DNA from: an uncultured Lysobacteraceae bacterium
GTDB taxonomy: Bacteria > Pseudomonadota > Gammaproteobacteria > Xanthomonadales > Xanthomonadaceae
Direction: 5' to 3'
Length of the DNA stretch: 6,487 bases
NCBI GenBank assembly: GCA_946886995.1
Contig: CAMPJU010000079.1
Location: 1-6,487 of the forward strand
A program made the position numbers and the translations under genes. Positions within the stretch are counted from its first letter, which is position 1. Each line of letters opens with the position of its first letter. Shown here piece by piece: positions 1 to 6,487 of the stretch. A model generated the notes under the pieces. The model ran no database searches and was not told the origin of the DNA. It saw only the letters and a list, made by a program, of their open reading frames with translations.

Positions 1-86
1 CATGCCCCTGGCGGGACGCTCAGCGCCATGGACGGCGCTGAGCAGCCTCCATGGACGGATTCACGGCGTGTCCCGCCAGGGGCATG
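1..86. repeat. Long intergenic inverted repeat with nested hairpin (Xanthomonadaceae-type palindromic element)
   Basis: Bases 1-17 and 70-86 are perfect reverse complements (17 bp arms, catgcccctggcgggac). The 52 bases between them hold a second perfect hairpin at 18-43 and a second copy of ccatggacgg: one copy is at 26-35, partly in the hairpin loop, the other at 49-58. The minus strand reads gccgtgaatccgtccatgg in the non-hairpin part, which resembles intergenic repeats I recall from Lysobacter-like genomes; this is memory, not a search. The element lies between the stop codon at 130 and whatever precedes base 1, as expected of a dispersed non-coding repeat rather than a gene. The left arm begins at the first base of the window, so the true end may be further out. 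There is no transposase and no visible target-site duplication. As RNA it would form a strong branched fold and could protect the 3' end of the upstream transcript. Confidence 0.85.
18..43. repeat. Inner perfect hairpin, 10 bp stem and 6-base loop
   Basis: Bases 18-27 (gctcagcgcc) pair perfectly with 34-43 (ggcgctgagc) around the loop atggac. It begins directly after the 17 bp outer arm, so the outer and inner stems would stack into one long helix with the region 44-69 as a second branch. No T-rich run follows it on either strand, so it does not look like a classical intrinsic terminator. Confidence 0.85.
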
Positions 87-129
87 CAACTCCGCCACCC
101 GCGAATCCCACCCGCACCACGCCCGCTCT

Positions 130-1356
130 TCAGTCCAGCAACGGCGAGTCGAGCACGCGCGACTTGCGGCCGAGGACTTCGCGGGCGGCGTCGCGCAGGG
201 CTTCGCGGGAGACTTCGCGGTCGGGGAGGAGGCGGCGGACGACGTCGTCGAGGGTGCGCTTGCCGTCGGTGGCGCGGTCGATCTCGGTGGCGAGGTCGGC
301 GAGGAGGGCGACGGCGCGGGCGGTGGTTTCCTCGCGCGAGCGGTCGGTGTCGAGGCGATCGACCGACGCGCCGTGGTCGCGCATCCAATCGAATGCCTTG
401 GTTGCGCGGCTGTCGCTGAGCAGGCCGGCGCGACGCGGAAGTTCGATGGAGTAGTACTCGGCGATGCCCTCGACGATCCAGTCGTCGCCGTCGTCGGCAC
501 GCAGGCGGGTGACGACGTGCACCAGTTCGTGGGCGGGGGTGCTGCTGCCGTTCTCGCTGATCAGCGGGCGGTCCTGGTGCAGGTAGAGGGAGCGTGGACC
601 GGACAGGCCGCCGCGCCACATCGGGTCGGCGGCCTGGACCAGCAGCAGGCGCGGGGGCAGGTCGCCGAACGCGCGTTCGAGTTCCGGTCCCAGCGCGGTG
701 ACGAAGGCGAGCAGGTCACCGCGGTGGACGTCCTGGCCGACCGGCGCGGCGACCGCCACCCGCATGCCGGCGATGCGGTCGCGGCGCACGCCCAGCTTGC
801 CGAAGACCATCCACCCTTCGGGCCGGTCCATGCGGCGCTCGGGATCGACCACCACGTATGCCTTGCCGTCGTTGCTGCGGCCGTACGGCACCTCCGCGCT
901 CCAGCCCTTCGGCAGTACGAAGCGCAGCCGTGCGCGGGCATCGGCGCCGCGCGTGACGGTGGCGCGCAGCGGGGGGACGAGGTCGTCGCCGCGCAACAGG
1001 GCCCAGTCCCGGGTGATGCGCGCGTCGTAGCCGTCGCCGCGGCGCTCGTGGTCGATGTCGACGCGGTACTGGAGGGTGCCGCCCTTGCGCGGGACTTCCC
1101 AGGTGTAGTCGTCGCCGTCGCGCGAGAGCTTGCCGTCGGCCCGGACCGCCCGGTAGCGGTCGCGGTCGAGCGGCACGCGCACGCGGACCAGCCGGCCGTC
1201 GATCGGCGCGGTGGAGATGACCACGTGCGCCTCGCCCGTGTCCGGCAGCAGTGCGACGCGGTAGTCGAGCGCGTAATCGGACGCCGCCGCCGGGAAGGCG
1301 ACGGACAGCAGGAGCAGCAGGGCGGAACGGGAAAGGAACGCGCGCATGCGGGCCAT
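130..1356 (-). CDS. Putative secreted HExxH zinc metallopeptidase-like protein (gluzincin, M61-like)
   Basis: This 408-residue protein starts with an apparent Sec signal peptide: basic MARMR, a leucine-rich core at about 11-20, and a likely cleavage site after AAA at 23-25. It is therefore expected in the periplasm or outside the cell. Residues about 27-150 are beta-rich and ligand-free, recalling the N-terminal domain of M61-type peptidases. The zinc-site pattern is HELVH at 276-280 followed by WIVEGIAEYY at 293-302. H276 and H280 would bind zinc, E277 would be the catalytic base, and E296 (or E300) would be the third ligand, a layout typical of the gluzincin/MA clan. The C-terminal 100 residues look helical. 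No PDZ domain follows the catalytic region, unlike classical M61 glycyl aminopeptidases, which are also longer. The ATG at 1356-1354 lies 3 bases after the methyltransferase stop; a second ATG at 1347-1345 would give a more standard signal peptide. Neither has a clear Shine-Dalgarno sequence, so translational coupling is likely. Substrate and activity are unknown. Confidence 0.85.
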   Translation of the reverse strand: MARMRAFLSRSALLLLLSVAFPAAASDYALDYRVALLPDTGEAHVVISTAPIDGRLVRVRVPLDRDRYRAVRADGKLSRDGDDYTWEVPRKGGTLQYRVDIDHERRGDGYDARITRDWALLRGDDLVPPLRATVTRGADARARLRFVLPKGWSAEVPYGRSNDGKAYVVVDPERRMDRPEGWMVFGKLGVRRDRIAGMRVAVAAPVGQDVHRGDLLAFVTALGPELERAFGDLPPRLLLVQAADPMWRGGLSGPRSLYLHQDRPLISENGSSTPAHELVHVVTRLRADDGDDWIVEGIAEYYSIELPRRAGLLSDSRATKAFDWMRDHGASVDRLDTDRSREETTARAVALLADLATEIDRATDGKRTLDDVVRRLLPDREVSREALRDAAREVLGRKSRVLDSPLLD

Positions 1357-1359
1357 GAT

Positions 1360-2103
1360 TCAGGTGGCTCGCTTAACCCACGCTGCGAGCAGCACCGCGG
1401 TGGCCGCCGAGACGTTGAGGCTTTCCACGGCGCCGGTGCCGGGGATCGACAGGCGCAGGTCGCAGGCACCGGCGAGCGCGGGATCCATGCCCTCGCCCTC
1501 GGCCCCCAGGACGAAGACGAGCCGCTCCGGGAGCGGTGCCGCGAAGGCGTCGTCGCCGCCCTTGACGACGGTCGCGGCCAGCGAAAAGCCCGCGCCACGA
1601 AGCTGGGCGATCGCATTGTCGGACCGGCCCATCCGCACGAACGGCACCGCCTCGGCACCGCCTTCCGCGACGCGTGCCGCCGCGCCCGACAACGCCAGCG
1701 GCGCGTCCTTCGGCAACAGCATCGCCGCGACGCCGAAATGCGCGGCACTGCGCAGGATCGCGCCGAGGTTGTGCGGGTTGCCCACGCCGTCCAGCCACAA
1801 CGCGCAGCACGGGCCCGGCGGCAGCGCCTGCAGCCAGCCCGTCAGCGATGCCGGCTCGGCGCGCAGGACGTCGGCGACGACGCCTTCGTGGTGGGTACTC
1901 GCCGCGAGCTTGCGCAGGTCCTCGTCTTCCACCACGCGGTAGCCCACGCGATTGGCGACGCACCACTTCAACAGCGGTTGCAGCGCGGGGATCCGGTCCT
2001 CGCGCAGCCACAGCTTGCGGATCGCCCCGGGGCGCCGGGCATGTGCGGCCAGCACGGCGTTCAGGCCGTGCAGCCGCAACTCCCGTTCGCGGTCAGCGAC
2101 CAT
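1360..2103 (-). CDS. TrmH/SpoU-family RNA 2'-O-ribose methyltransferase (YfiF-like)
   Basis: The product is expected to transfer a methyl group from S-adenosylmethionine to a ribose 2'-OH in rRNA or tRNA, in the cytoplasm. Numbered from an alternative GTG at 2109, it has 249 residues: an N-terminal SpoU substrate-binding-like domain (about 11-82, ending in THHEGVVA) and then the knotted SPOUT catalytic domain. All three SpoU motifs are present: motif 1 NPHNLGAILRSAAHFG (111-126, with the probable catalytic R120), motif 2 LVFVLGAEGEGM (197-208), and motif 3 from LSIPGTG through LNVSAATAVLLAAW (220-244). Phrases such as GNPHNLG with AHFG, and AEGGAE, resemble Escherichia coli YfiF more than RlmB, as I recall them, so the target nucleotide is not assigned. 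I chose the ATG at 2103-2101; the in-frame GTG two codons earlier is possible and neither has a convincing ribosome site. The start overlaps the symporter gene by 11 bases (17 with GTG), which suggests coupled translation. Confidence 0.92.
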   Translation of the reverse strand: MVADRERELRLHGLNAVLAAHARRPGAIRKLWLREDRIPALQPLLKWCVANRVGYRVVEDEDLRKLAASTHHEGVVADVLRAEPASLTGWLQALPPGPCCALWLDGVGNPHNLGAILRSAAHFGVAAMLLPKDAPLALSGAAARVAEGGAEAVPFVRMGRSDNAIAQLRGAGFSLAATVVKGGDDAFAAPLPERLVFVLGAEGEGMDPALAGACDLRLSIPGTGAVESLNVSAATAVLLAAWVKRAT

Positions 2104-3604
2104 CGCCACCCGCGGGTGAAGGCGCGTCCGGCACCGGCAGGTCGGGCTCGGCGCCGGCCCGGCGCTCTTCCCAGTAACGCGCGTTGCGGATGCCCAGGCC
2201 GACCGGGTCGAAGGTGAAGTCCTCGTCGGAACCGACGCCCGCGCGCTTCTGGCGTTCGTAGTCGCGCAATGCCAGCAACGCCGGCTTGTGCAGGATGACG
2301 ATCGCGACGAGGTTCAGCCACGCCATCAGGCCGACGCCGATGTCGCCGAGCGCCCAGGCGCCGCCCGCGGTGCGGAACACCCCCAGCATCACCGCGCCGA
2401 GGATGACCAGGCGCAGCACGAGGATCAGCCAGGGACGGTGCACCTTGCGGTTGATGTAGGCCACGTTCGTCTCGGCCATGTAGTAGTAGGCAAGCACCGT
2501 GGTGAACACGAAGAACAGCAGCGCCAGCGCGACGAAGCCCTCGCCCCAGCCGGCCATTTCGGGGATGGAATCGACCGCCGCCTGGGTATAGGCCGGGCCG
2601 GCCTCCACGCCCGGCAGGGCATGGACCAGGAAGCCGCCGGCGCCCTCGACGTTGTACATGCCGGTGGCCAGGATCATGAAGGCAGTCGCCGAGCAGACCA
2701 GCAGCGTGTCCACGTACACCGAGAACGCCTGGACGTAGCCCTGCTGCGCGGGATGCTGCACCTCGGCCGCCGCGGCGGCGTGCGGGCCCGTGCCCTGCCC
2801 CGCCTCGTTCGAGTAGATGCCGCGCTTGACGCCCCATTCGACGGCCAGGCCCAGCATCGCGCCGAAGCCCGCGTGCAGGCCGAAGGCGCTGTCGATGATC
2901 AGGCCGAACATCGCCGGCAGGCGGTCGGCGTTGAGCAGCATGATCGTGATCGCCACCAGGATGTACGCCAGCGCCATGAACGGCACGACGAACTGGGCGA
3001 AGCTCGCGATCCGGGTGACGCCGCCGAAGATGATGAGCGCCAGGCCCACGGCGACGCCGAGCGCGATCACCATGGGCGGGATGTCGAACGCGGTCTGCAT
3101 GCTCGATGCCAGCGTGTTGACCTGCACCACGGGCAACAGGAACCCGCAGGCGACGATGGTGACCACCGCGAAGATCCAGGCGTACCACTTCTGGCCCATC
3201 GCCTTGTCGATGTAGTACGCCGGGCCGCCGCGGTACCGGCCCTCGTCGTCCTTCTCCTTGTAGATCTGGGCCAGCGTGCACTCGATGTACGAGGTCGACG
3301 CGCCGAGGAAGGCCATCATCCACATCCAGAACACCGCGCCCGGCCCGCCGAACGCGATCGCGGTGGCGACGCCGGCGATGTTGCCCGTGCCAACGCGCCC
3401 CGACAGCGACAGCGCCAGTGCCTGGAACGAGGACACGCCCGCGTCCGAGGACTTGTTGTTGAACATCAGCCGGATCATTTCCGGCACGCCGCGCACCTGC
3501 ATGAAGCGCGTGCGGATCGAGAAGTAGAGCCCGAGCCCCAGGCACAGGTAGATGAGCCACTGGCTCCAGATGATGGCGTTGAGCTGGTTGACGACGGCTT
3601 CCAC
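2093..3604 (-). CDS. Alanine/glycine:cation symporter, AGCS family (AlsT/YaaJ/DagA type)
   Basis: This inner-membrane transporter is expected to import a small neutral amino acid (alanine or glycine; glutamine in some relatives) together with Na+ or H+. From the GTG start the protein has 503 residues, normal for the family. The AGCS signature GGPGAVFWMWMMAFLG is at about 86-101, preceded by SGRVGTGNIAGVATA (68-82). Other family blocks are RGGPAYYI (125-132), KRGIYSNEAGQGTGPHAAAA (260-279) and HPAQQGYVQAFSVYVDTLL (284-302). Around ten hydrophobic segments are readable. A polar cytosolic tail includes FDPVGLGIRNARYWEER (465-481). The start is the GTG at 3604-3602, because a purine-rich ribosome site precedes it and the protein then begins like other family members (MEAVVNQLNAIIWS). 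A TTG 16 codons upstream leaves the frame open but would add a non-hydrophobic, glycine- and arginine-rich leader. The 3' end overlaps the methyltransferase gene. Substrate and coupling ion cannot be read from the sequence. Confidence 0.95.
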   Translation of the reverse strand: MEAVVNQLNAIIWSQWLIYLCLGLGLYFSIRTRFMQVRGVPEMIRLMFNNKSSDAGVSSFQALALSLSGRVGTGNIAGVATAIAFGGPGAVFWMWMMAFLGASTSYIECTLAQIYKEKDDEGRYRGGPAYYIDKAMGQKWYAWIFAVVTIVACGFLLPVVQVNTLASSMQTAFDIPPMVIALGVAVGLALIIFGGVTRIASFAQFVVPFMALAYILVAITIMLLNADRLPAMFGLIIDSAFGLHAGFGAMLGLAVEWGVKRGIYSNEAGQGTGPHAAAAAEVQHPAQQGYVQAFSVYVDTLLVCSATAFMILATGMYNVEGAGGFLVHALPGVEAGPAYTQAAVDSIPEMAGWGEGFVALALLFFVFTTVLAYYYMAETNVAYINRKVHRPWLILVLRLVILGAVMLGVFRTAGGAWALGDIGVGLMAWLNLVAIVILHKPALLALRDYERQKRAGVGSDEDFTFDPVGLGIRNARYWEERRAGAEPDLPVPDAPSPAGGDGR

Positions 3605-3608
3605 GTGG

Positions 3609-3617
3609 CCTTCCCCC
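3609..3617 (-). promoter_or_regulatory. Ribosome binding site of the AGCS symporter gene
   Basis: On the minus strand the sequence gggggaagg precedes the GTG start at 3604. Its GGGGGA part is 7 bases from the start codon, a normal Shine-Dalgarno distance. It is the clearest ribosome site of the three complete genes and is the main reason for choosing the GTG over the upstream in-frame TTG at 3652. The rest of the 66-base gap (3605-3670) shows only a weak ctcc/ggag stem, no T-run, and no convincing promoter. Confidence 0.65.
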
Positions 3618-3670
3618 TGGATTGAGCGGCGTCCCTCCCCGGGAGCCGGCAAGCGGCCACCTTACAAGAT

Positions 3671-6487
3671 TCAGCCCACCTGCTCGCCCACCGCAGGGGT
3701 CTGCGCCTCCAGCCGGTCCAGCTCCTGCCCCACCGCCTCCGGCGACCGGGTGTATGGCGCCAGCAGCACGTAGAAGGCGGGCACCACGAGCAGCGACAGC
3801 AGGGTGGAGAACGCGACGCCGAAGATCACCACCACGCCGATCGCGGCGCGACTGGCGGACCCGGGCCCGCCCGCCAGCACCAGCGGCATCGCGCCCATGA
3901 TCGTGGCCACGGAGGTCATCAGGATCGGGCGCAGGCGCACGGACGCGGATTCGACGATCGCGTGATGGACGCTGCGCCCCTGGTCGCGCAGCTGGTTGGC
4001 GAATTCGACGATCAGGATGCCGTTCTTCGCCGCCAGGCCGACCAGCATCACGATGCCGATCTGGCTGAACAGGTTGAGCGTGCCACCGGTGAGCGCGATG
4101 CCCAGGAGCGCGCCCAGCACGCCGAGCGGCACGGTGAGCATGATCGTGAACGGGTGCACGAAGCTCTCGAACTGCGCCGCCAGCACCAGGTACACCACCA
4201 GCAGCGCCAGCGCGAACGTCAGCAGCACGGCGCCGCCGGCCTTCTGGAACTCGCGCGACTCGCCCTTCCAGTCGACCTGCGCGTACTCGGGCAGCTCGGC
4301 CTCGATCACGCCGTTGACCCAGTCGATCGCCTCGCCCAGCTCGTAGCCGGGCGTGAGGCCCGCGCTGATGGTGATCGCGCGCAGGCGGTTGAAGCGGTTG
4401 AGGTAGCCGGGCTCGGCCAGCTCCTCCAGCGTCACCAGGTTGGACAGCGGCACCAGCGCGCCGTCGCGGCCGGGCACCTGCAGCGCGGCCAGGTCGGCGG
4501 GGTCCGTGCGGTTGCTGCGGCCGGCCTGCACGATCACGTCGTACTCCTCGCCGTCCTGCACGAAGGTCGTGACCCGGCGGCCGCCCATCATCGTTTCCAG
4601 CGCATGGCCGATGTCGGTGACGCTCACGCCGAGGTCGGACGCGCGCTGGCGATCGATCTGCACGCGCATCTGCGGCCGCGTCTCCTGGTAGTCGGAGTCG
4701 ACCGAGAACAGGCCCGGGTTCGCTTCCATCCGTGCCATCAGCACGTCGCGCCAGCCCGCGATCTCCGCGTACTCCGGGCCGCCGAGCACGACCTGCAACG
4801 GCTGGCCGCGGCTGCCGACCAGGCCGGAGCTCACCCGCGGGTTCGCGCGCACGCCCGGCAACTGCTGCAACTCCCCGCGCAGGTCGTCGACGACCTCGTT
4901 GGTGCTGCGCTCGCGCTCGTCCCAGTCCTGGAGGAACACGATGACGTTGCCGGTGTGCATTTCCTCGCTGGCGCCCCAGCCGCCGGGCACGCGGGTGTTG
5001 TAGCGCTCGATCGGCTCGTCCTCGCCGCTGATGCCGGCGAAGATCGCCTCGACCTGCTTCATCTGGTCGACCGTGTAGTCGAACCCGGCGCCCTCCGGCC
5101 CGACGATCGACACGAAGAACGCGCCGCGGTCCTCCGCCGGCGCCAGTTCCGAAGGCACCACGCGGAACAGCACGAAGCTCACCGCGAGCGCGGCCAGCAT
5201 CAGCGCGCCCCACAGCCAAGGGCGATCGACGCTGCGCTCCAGGAACGAGCGGTAGCGCTGGCTGGTGGCGTCGAGCCGGGCCATGACCCAGCGATGCACC
5301 GCGGTCGACTTTTCCTCGCGGTGCGGGCGCACCAGCTTGGACGCCATCATCGGCGTGAGGGTCAGCGCGACGAAGGCCGAGATCGCGACCGCGCCGGCGA
5401 GCGCCACCGACAACTCGCGGAACAGGCGCCCCGCGCTGCCCTCCATGAACCCGACCGGCAGGAACACCGCGATCAGCACCGTGGTGGTCGCGATCACCGC
5501 GAACGCGACCTGCCGGGTGCCGCGACGCGCCGCGACCAGGCGTGGCTCGCCCAGGTCCGCGCGTCGCTGGATGTTCTCCAGCACCACGATGGCGTCGTCC
5601 ACCACCAGGCCGATGCACAGCACGAGGGCGAGCAGGGTCAGCAGGTTGATCGAGTAGCCGAACAGGTAGAGCGGCACGAATGCGGCGACCAGGCACACCG
5701 GCACCGTCATGGCCGGGATCATCGCGGCGCGGAAGCTGCCCAGGAACAGCCAGATGACCAGCACCACCAGCGCGATCGCCTCGGCCAGGGTCAGGTAGAC
5801 GCGCTTGATCGATTCCTCGATGAACACCGTGTCGTCGAACGCCACGAAGATCCGCATGCCCTCCGGCAGCGTCGGCTGGATGCGTTCGGCTTCGGCGCGC
5901 GCGGCGCGGGCGACGTCCAGCGCGTTGGCCGTGGAGGTCTTGATGATGCCCAGGCCGATGTTCGGCTGGCCGTTGCTGCGGTAGTAGGCGCGGCGTTCGG
6001 CCGAGGCGAGTTCCACCTCGGCCACGTCGCCCAGTCGCACCGGGGTGCCATCCGCGCCGTCGGTGAGCGGCAGCTCGGCGAAGTCGCCCGGCTCCAGGTA
6101 CTCGCGGGACACGCGCAGGGTGAAGTCGCGGTCCCGTGACTCCAGGCGGCCGGCGGGAAGCTCGACGTTCTCGGCACGCAGGGCGTCCTCGACGTCGGTC
6201 ACGTCCAGCCCGCGCGCGGCCAGCGCATCGGCGTCGAGCCAGACGCGCATCGCGTAGCGCTGCTGGCCGCCGATGCGCACCTGCGCCACGCCGTCCAGGC
6301 TGGACAGGCGGTCGACGATGTAGCGCTCGGCGTAGTCGGTCAGCTGCAGCGTGTCGAGCGCGGTGCTGCTCATGTTGAGCCAGATCACCGTTTCCGAATC
6401 GCTGTTGGCCTTTTCGACCTCGGGCGGATCCGCCTCGTCCGGCATGCGGTCGGCGACGTCGCTGATCGCGTCGCGCACGTCGTTGGC
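3671..6487 (-). CDS. RND multidrug efflux pump inner-membrane permease (HAE-1/AcrB-like), N-terminus outside window
   Basis: This proton-driven exporter works as a trimer with a periplasmic adaptor and an outer-membrane channel to expel hydrophobic or amphiphilic compounds. The reading frame is open to base 6487, so the 938 visible residues are the C-terminal part of a protein of probably about 1,040-1,050. Transmembrane segment 1 and the start of the first periplasmic domain are missing. Numbered from the valine at base 6478: first porter region about 1-225; first membrane block about 228-380 with GLVVDDAIVVLENIQRR, whose aspartates 294-295 match the proton-relay pair of AcrB transmembrane helix 4; second periplasmic loop about 441-745; second membrane block about 748-908 with GLAAKNGILIVEFANQLRDQG, whose K818 matches the relay lysine of helix 10. 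Both relay sites are intact, so this looks like a working H+-driven pump rather than a heavy-metal (CzcA-type) exporter. No frameshift is visible. The adaptor gene would be expected upstream, beyond base 6487; no outer-membrane channel gene follows. Drug specificity cannot be inferred. Confidence 0.96.
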   Translation of the reverse strand, partial: ANDVRDAISDVADRMPDEADPPEVEKANSDSETVIWLNMSSTALDTLQLTDYAERYIVDRLSSLDGVAQVRIGGQQRYAMRVWLDADALAARGLDVTDVEDALRAENVELPAGRLESRDRDFTLRVSREYLEPGDFAELPLTDGADGTPVRLGDVAEVELASAERRAYYRSNGQPNIGLGIIKTSTANALDVARAARAEAERIQPTLPEGMRIFVAFDDTVFIEESIKRVYLTLAEAIALVVLVIWLFLGSFRAAMIPAMTVPVCLVAAFVPLYLFGYSINLLTLLALVLCIGLVVDDAIVVLENIQRRADLGEPRLVAARRGTRQVAFAVIATTTVLIAVFLPVGFMEGSAGRLFRELSVALAGAVAISAFVALTLTPMMASKLVRPHREEKSTAVHRWVMARLDATSQRYRSFLERSVDRPWLWGALMLAALAVSFVLFRVVPSELAPAEDRGAFFVSIVGPEGAGFDYTVDQMKQVEAIFAGISGEDEPIERYNTRVPGGWGASEEMHTGNVIVFLQDWDERERSTNEVVDDLRGELQQLPGVRANPRVSSGLVGSRGQPLQVVLGGPEYAEIAGWRDVLMARMEANPGLFSVDSDYQETRPQMRVQIDRQRASDLGVSVTDIGHALETMMGGRRVTTFVQDGEEYDVIVQAGRSNRTDPADLAALQVPGRDGALVPLSNLVTLEELAEPGYLNRFNRLRAITISAGLTPGYELGEAIDWVNGVIEAELPEYAQVDWKGESREFQKAGGAVLLTFALALLVVYLVLAAQFESFVHPFTIMLTVPLGVLGALLGIALTGGTLNLFSQIGIVMLVGLAAKNGILIVEFANQLRDQGRSVHHAIVESASVRLRPILMTSVATIMGAMPLVLAGGPGSASRAAIGVVVIFGVAFSTLLSLLVVPAFYVLLAPYTRSPEAVGQELDRLEAQTPAVGEQVG

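Noticed and set aside
1..86. Intrinsic terminator for the leftward operon
   Set aside because: The stems are strong enough, but no T-rich tract follows any of them on the minus strand inside the window; Rho-dependent ending or 3'-end protection cannot be judged.
1..86. SMAG-type repeat of Stenotrophomonas
   Set aside because: The GTAG tetranucleotide that marks the foot of that family is absent here, and the nested two-stem layout differs.
28..2217. A 729-codon open frame on the plus strand
   Set aside because: It is antisense to the peptidase and methyltransferase genes, begins inside the palindromic repeat, and its translation is low-complexity (Arg, Ala, Gln, His, Val). Both minus-strand genes show real family motifs.
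2288..3625. A 445-codon open frame on the plus strand opposite the symporter
   Set aside because: It is antisense to a strongly supported AGCS gene and its His/Asp/Gln/Arg-rich translation has no motif.
3605..3670. Promoter or terminator between the RND pump and symporter genes
   Set aside because: Only a 4 bp ctcc/ggag stem and no T-run are seen, and no pair of -35/-10 boxes at acceptable spacing stands out.
2061..5696. A 1,211-codon open frame on the minus strand spanning parts of three genes
   Set aside because: It is rich in Arg, Ala, Gly and Pro, has no recognisable domain, and is out of frame with the clearly recognisable RND pump, symporter and methyltransferase. Long spurious frames are expected when third codon positions are almost all G or C.
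3962..6139. A 725-codon open frame on the plus strand opposite the RND pump
   Set aside because: Its His/Gln/Arg/Asp-rich translation is the typical mirror of a GC-rich membrane protein gene and shows no domain.

Overview
The window is GC-rich throughout and holds four protein genes, all on the minus strand and packed closely. Read in the direction of transcription (6487 to 1), they are: an RND multidrug-efflux inner-membrane pump with its N-terminus cut off by the window edge; an alanine/glycine:cation symporter (AGCS family); a SpoU/TrmH-family RNA 2'-O-ribose methyltransferase; and a small exported protein with an HExxH zinc-protease motif. A compact, highly symmetric palindromic repeat lies just past the last stop codon. 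Base composition, the style of the proteins and the repeat suggest a gammaproteobacterium of the Xanthomonadaceae/Lysobacteraceae (Lysobacter, Luteimonas or a relative). That placement is inference from memory; no search was run.

Layout: 3671-6487 RND permease (3' part, 938 residues visible); 3605-3670 short gap with a good ribosome binding site for the next gene; 2093-3604 AGCS symporter from a GTG start; 1360-2103 methyltransferase, overlapping the symporter's 3' end by 11 bases; 130-1356 putative secreted metallopeptidase, starting 3 bases after the methyltransferase stop; 87-129 short spacer; 1-86 inverted repeat.

The last three genes are overlapped or abutted and are probably co-transcribed and translationally coupled, although their functions (amino-acid uptake, RNA modification, periplasmic or secreted proteolysis) do not form an obvious pathway. 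The RND pump may be the last gene of its own operon: its membrane-fusion partner would be expected upstream, beyond base 6487, and no outer-membrane channel gene follows it. No promoter, intrinsic terminator, tRNA, rRNA, CRISPR array, insertion sequence or phage gene could be supported. No undescribed multi-gene system is evident. The two items most worth following up are the repeat at 1-86 and the uncharacterised peptidase-like protein.
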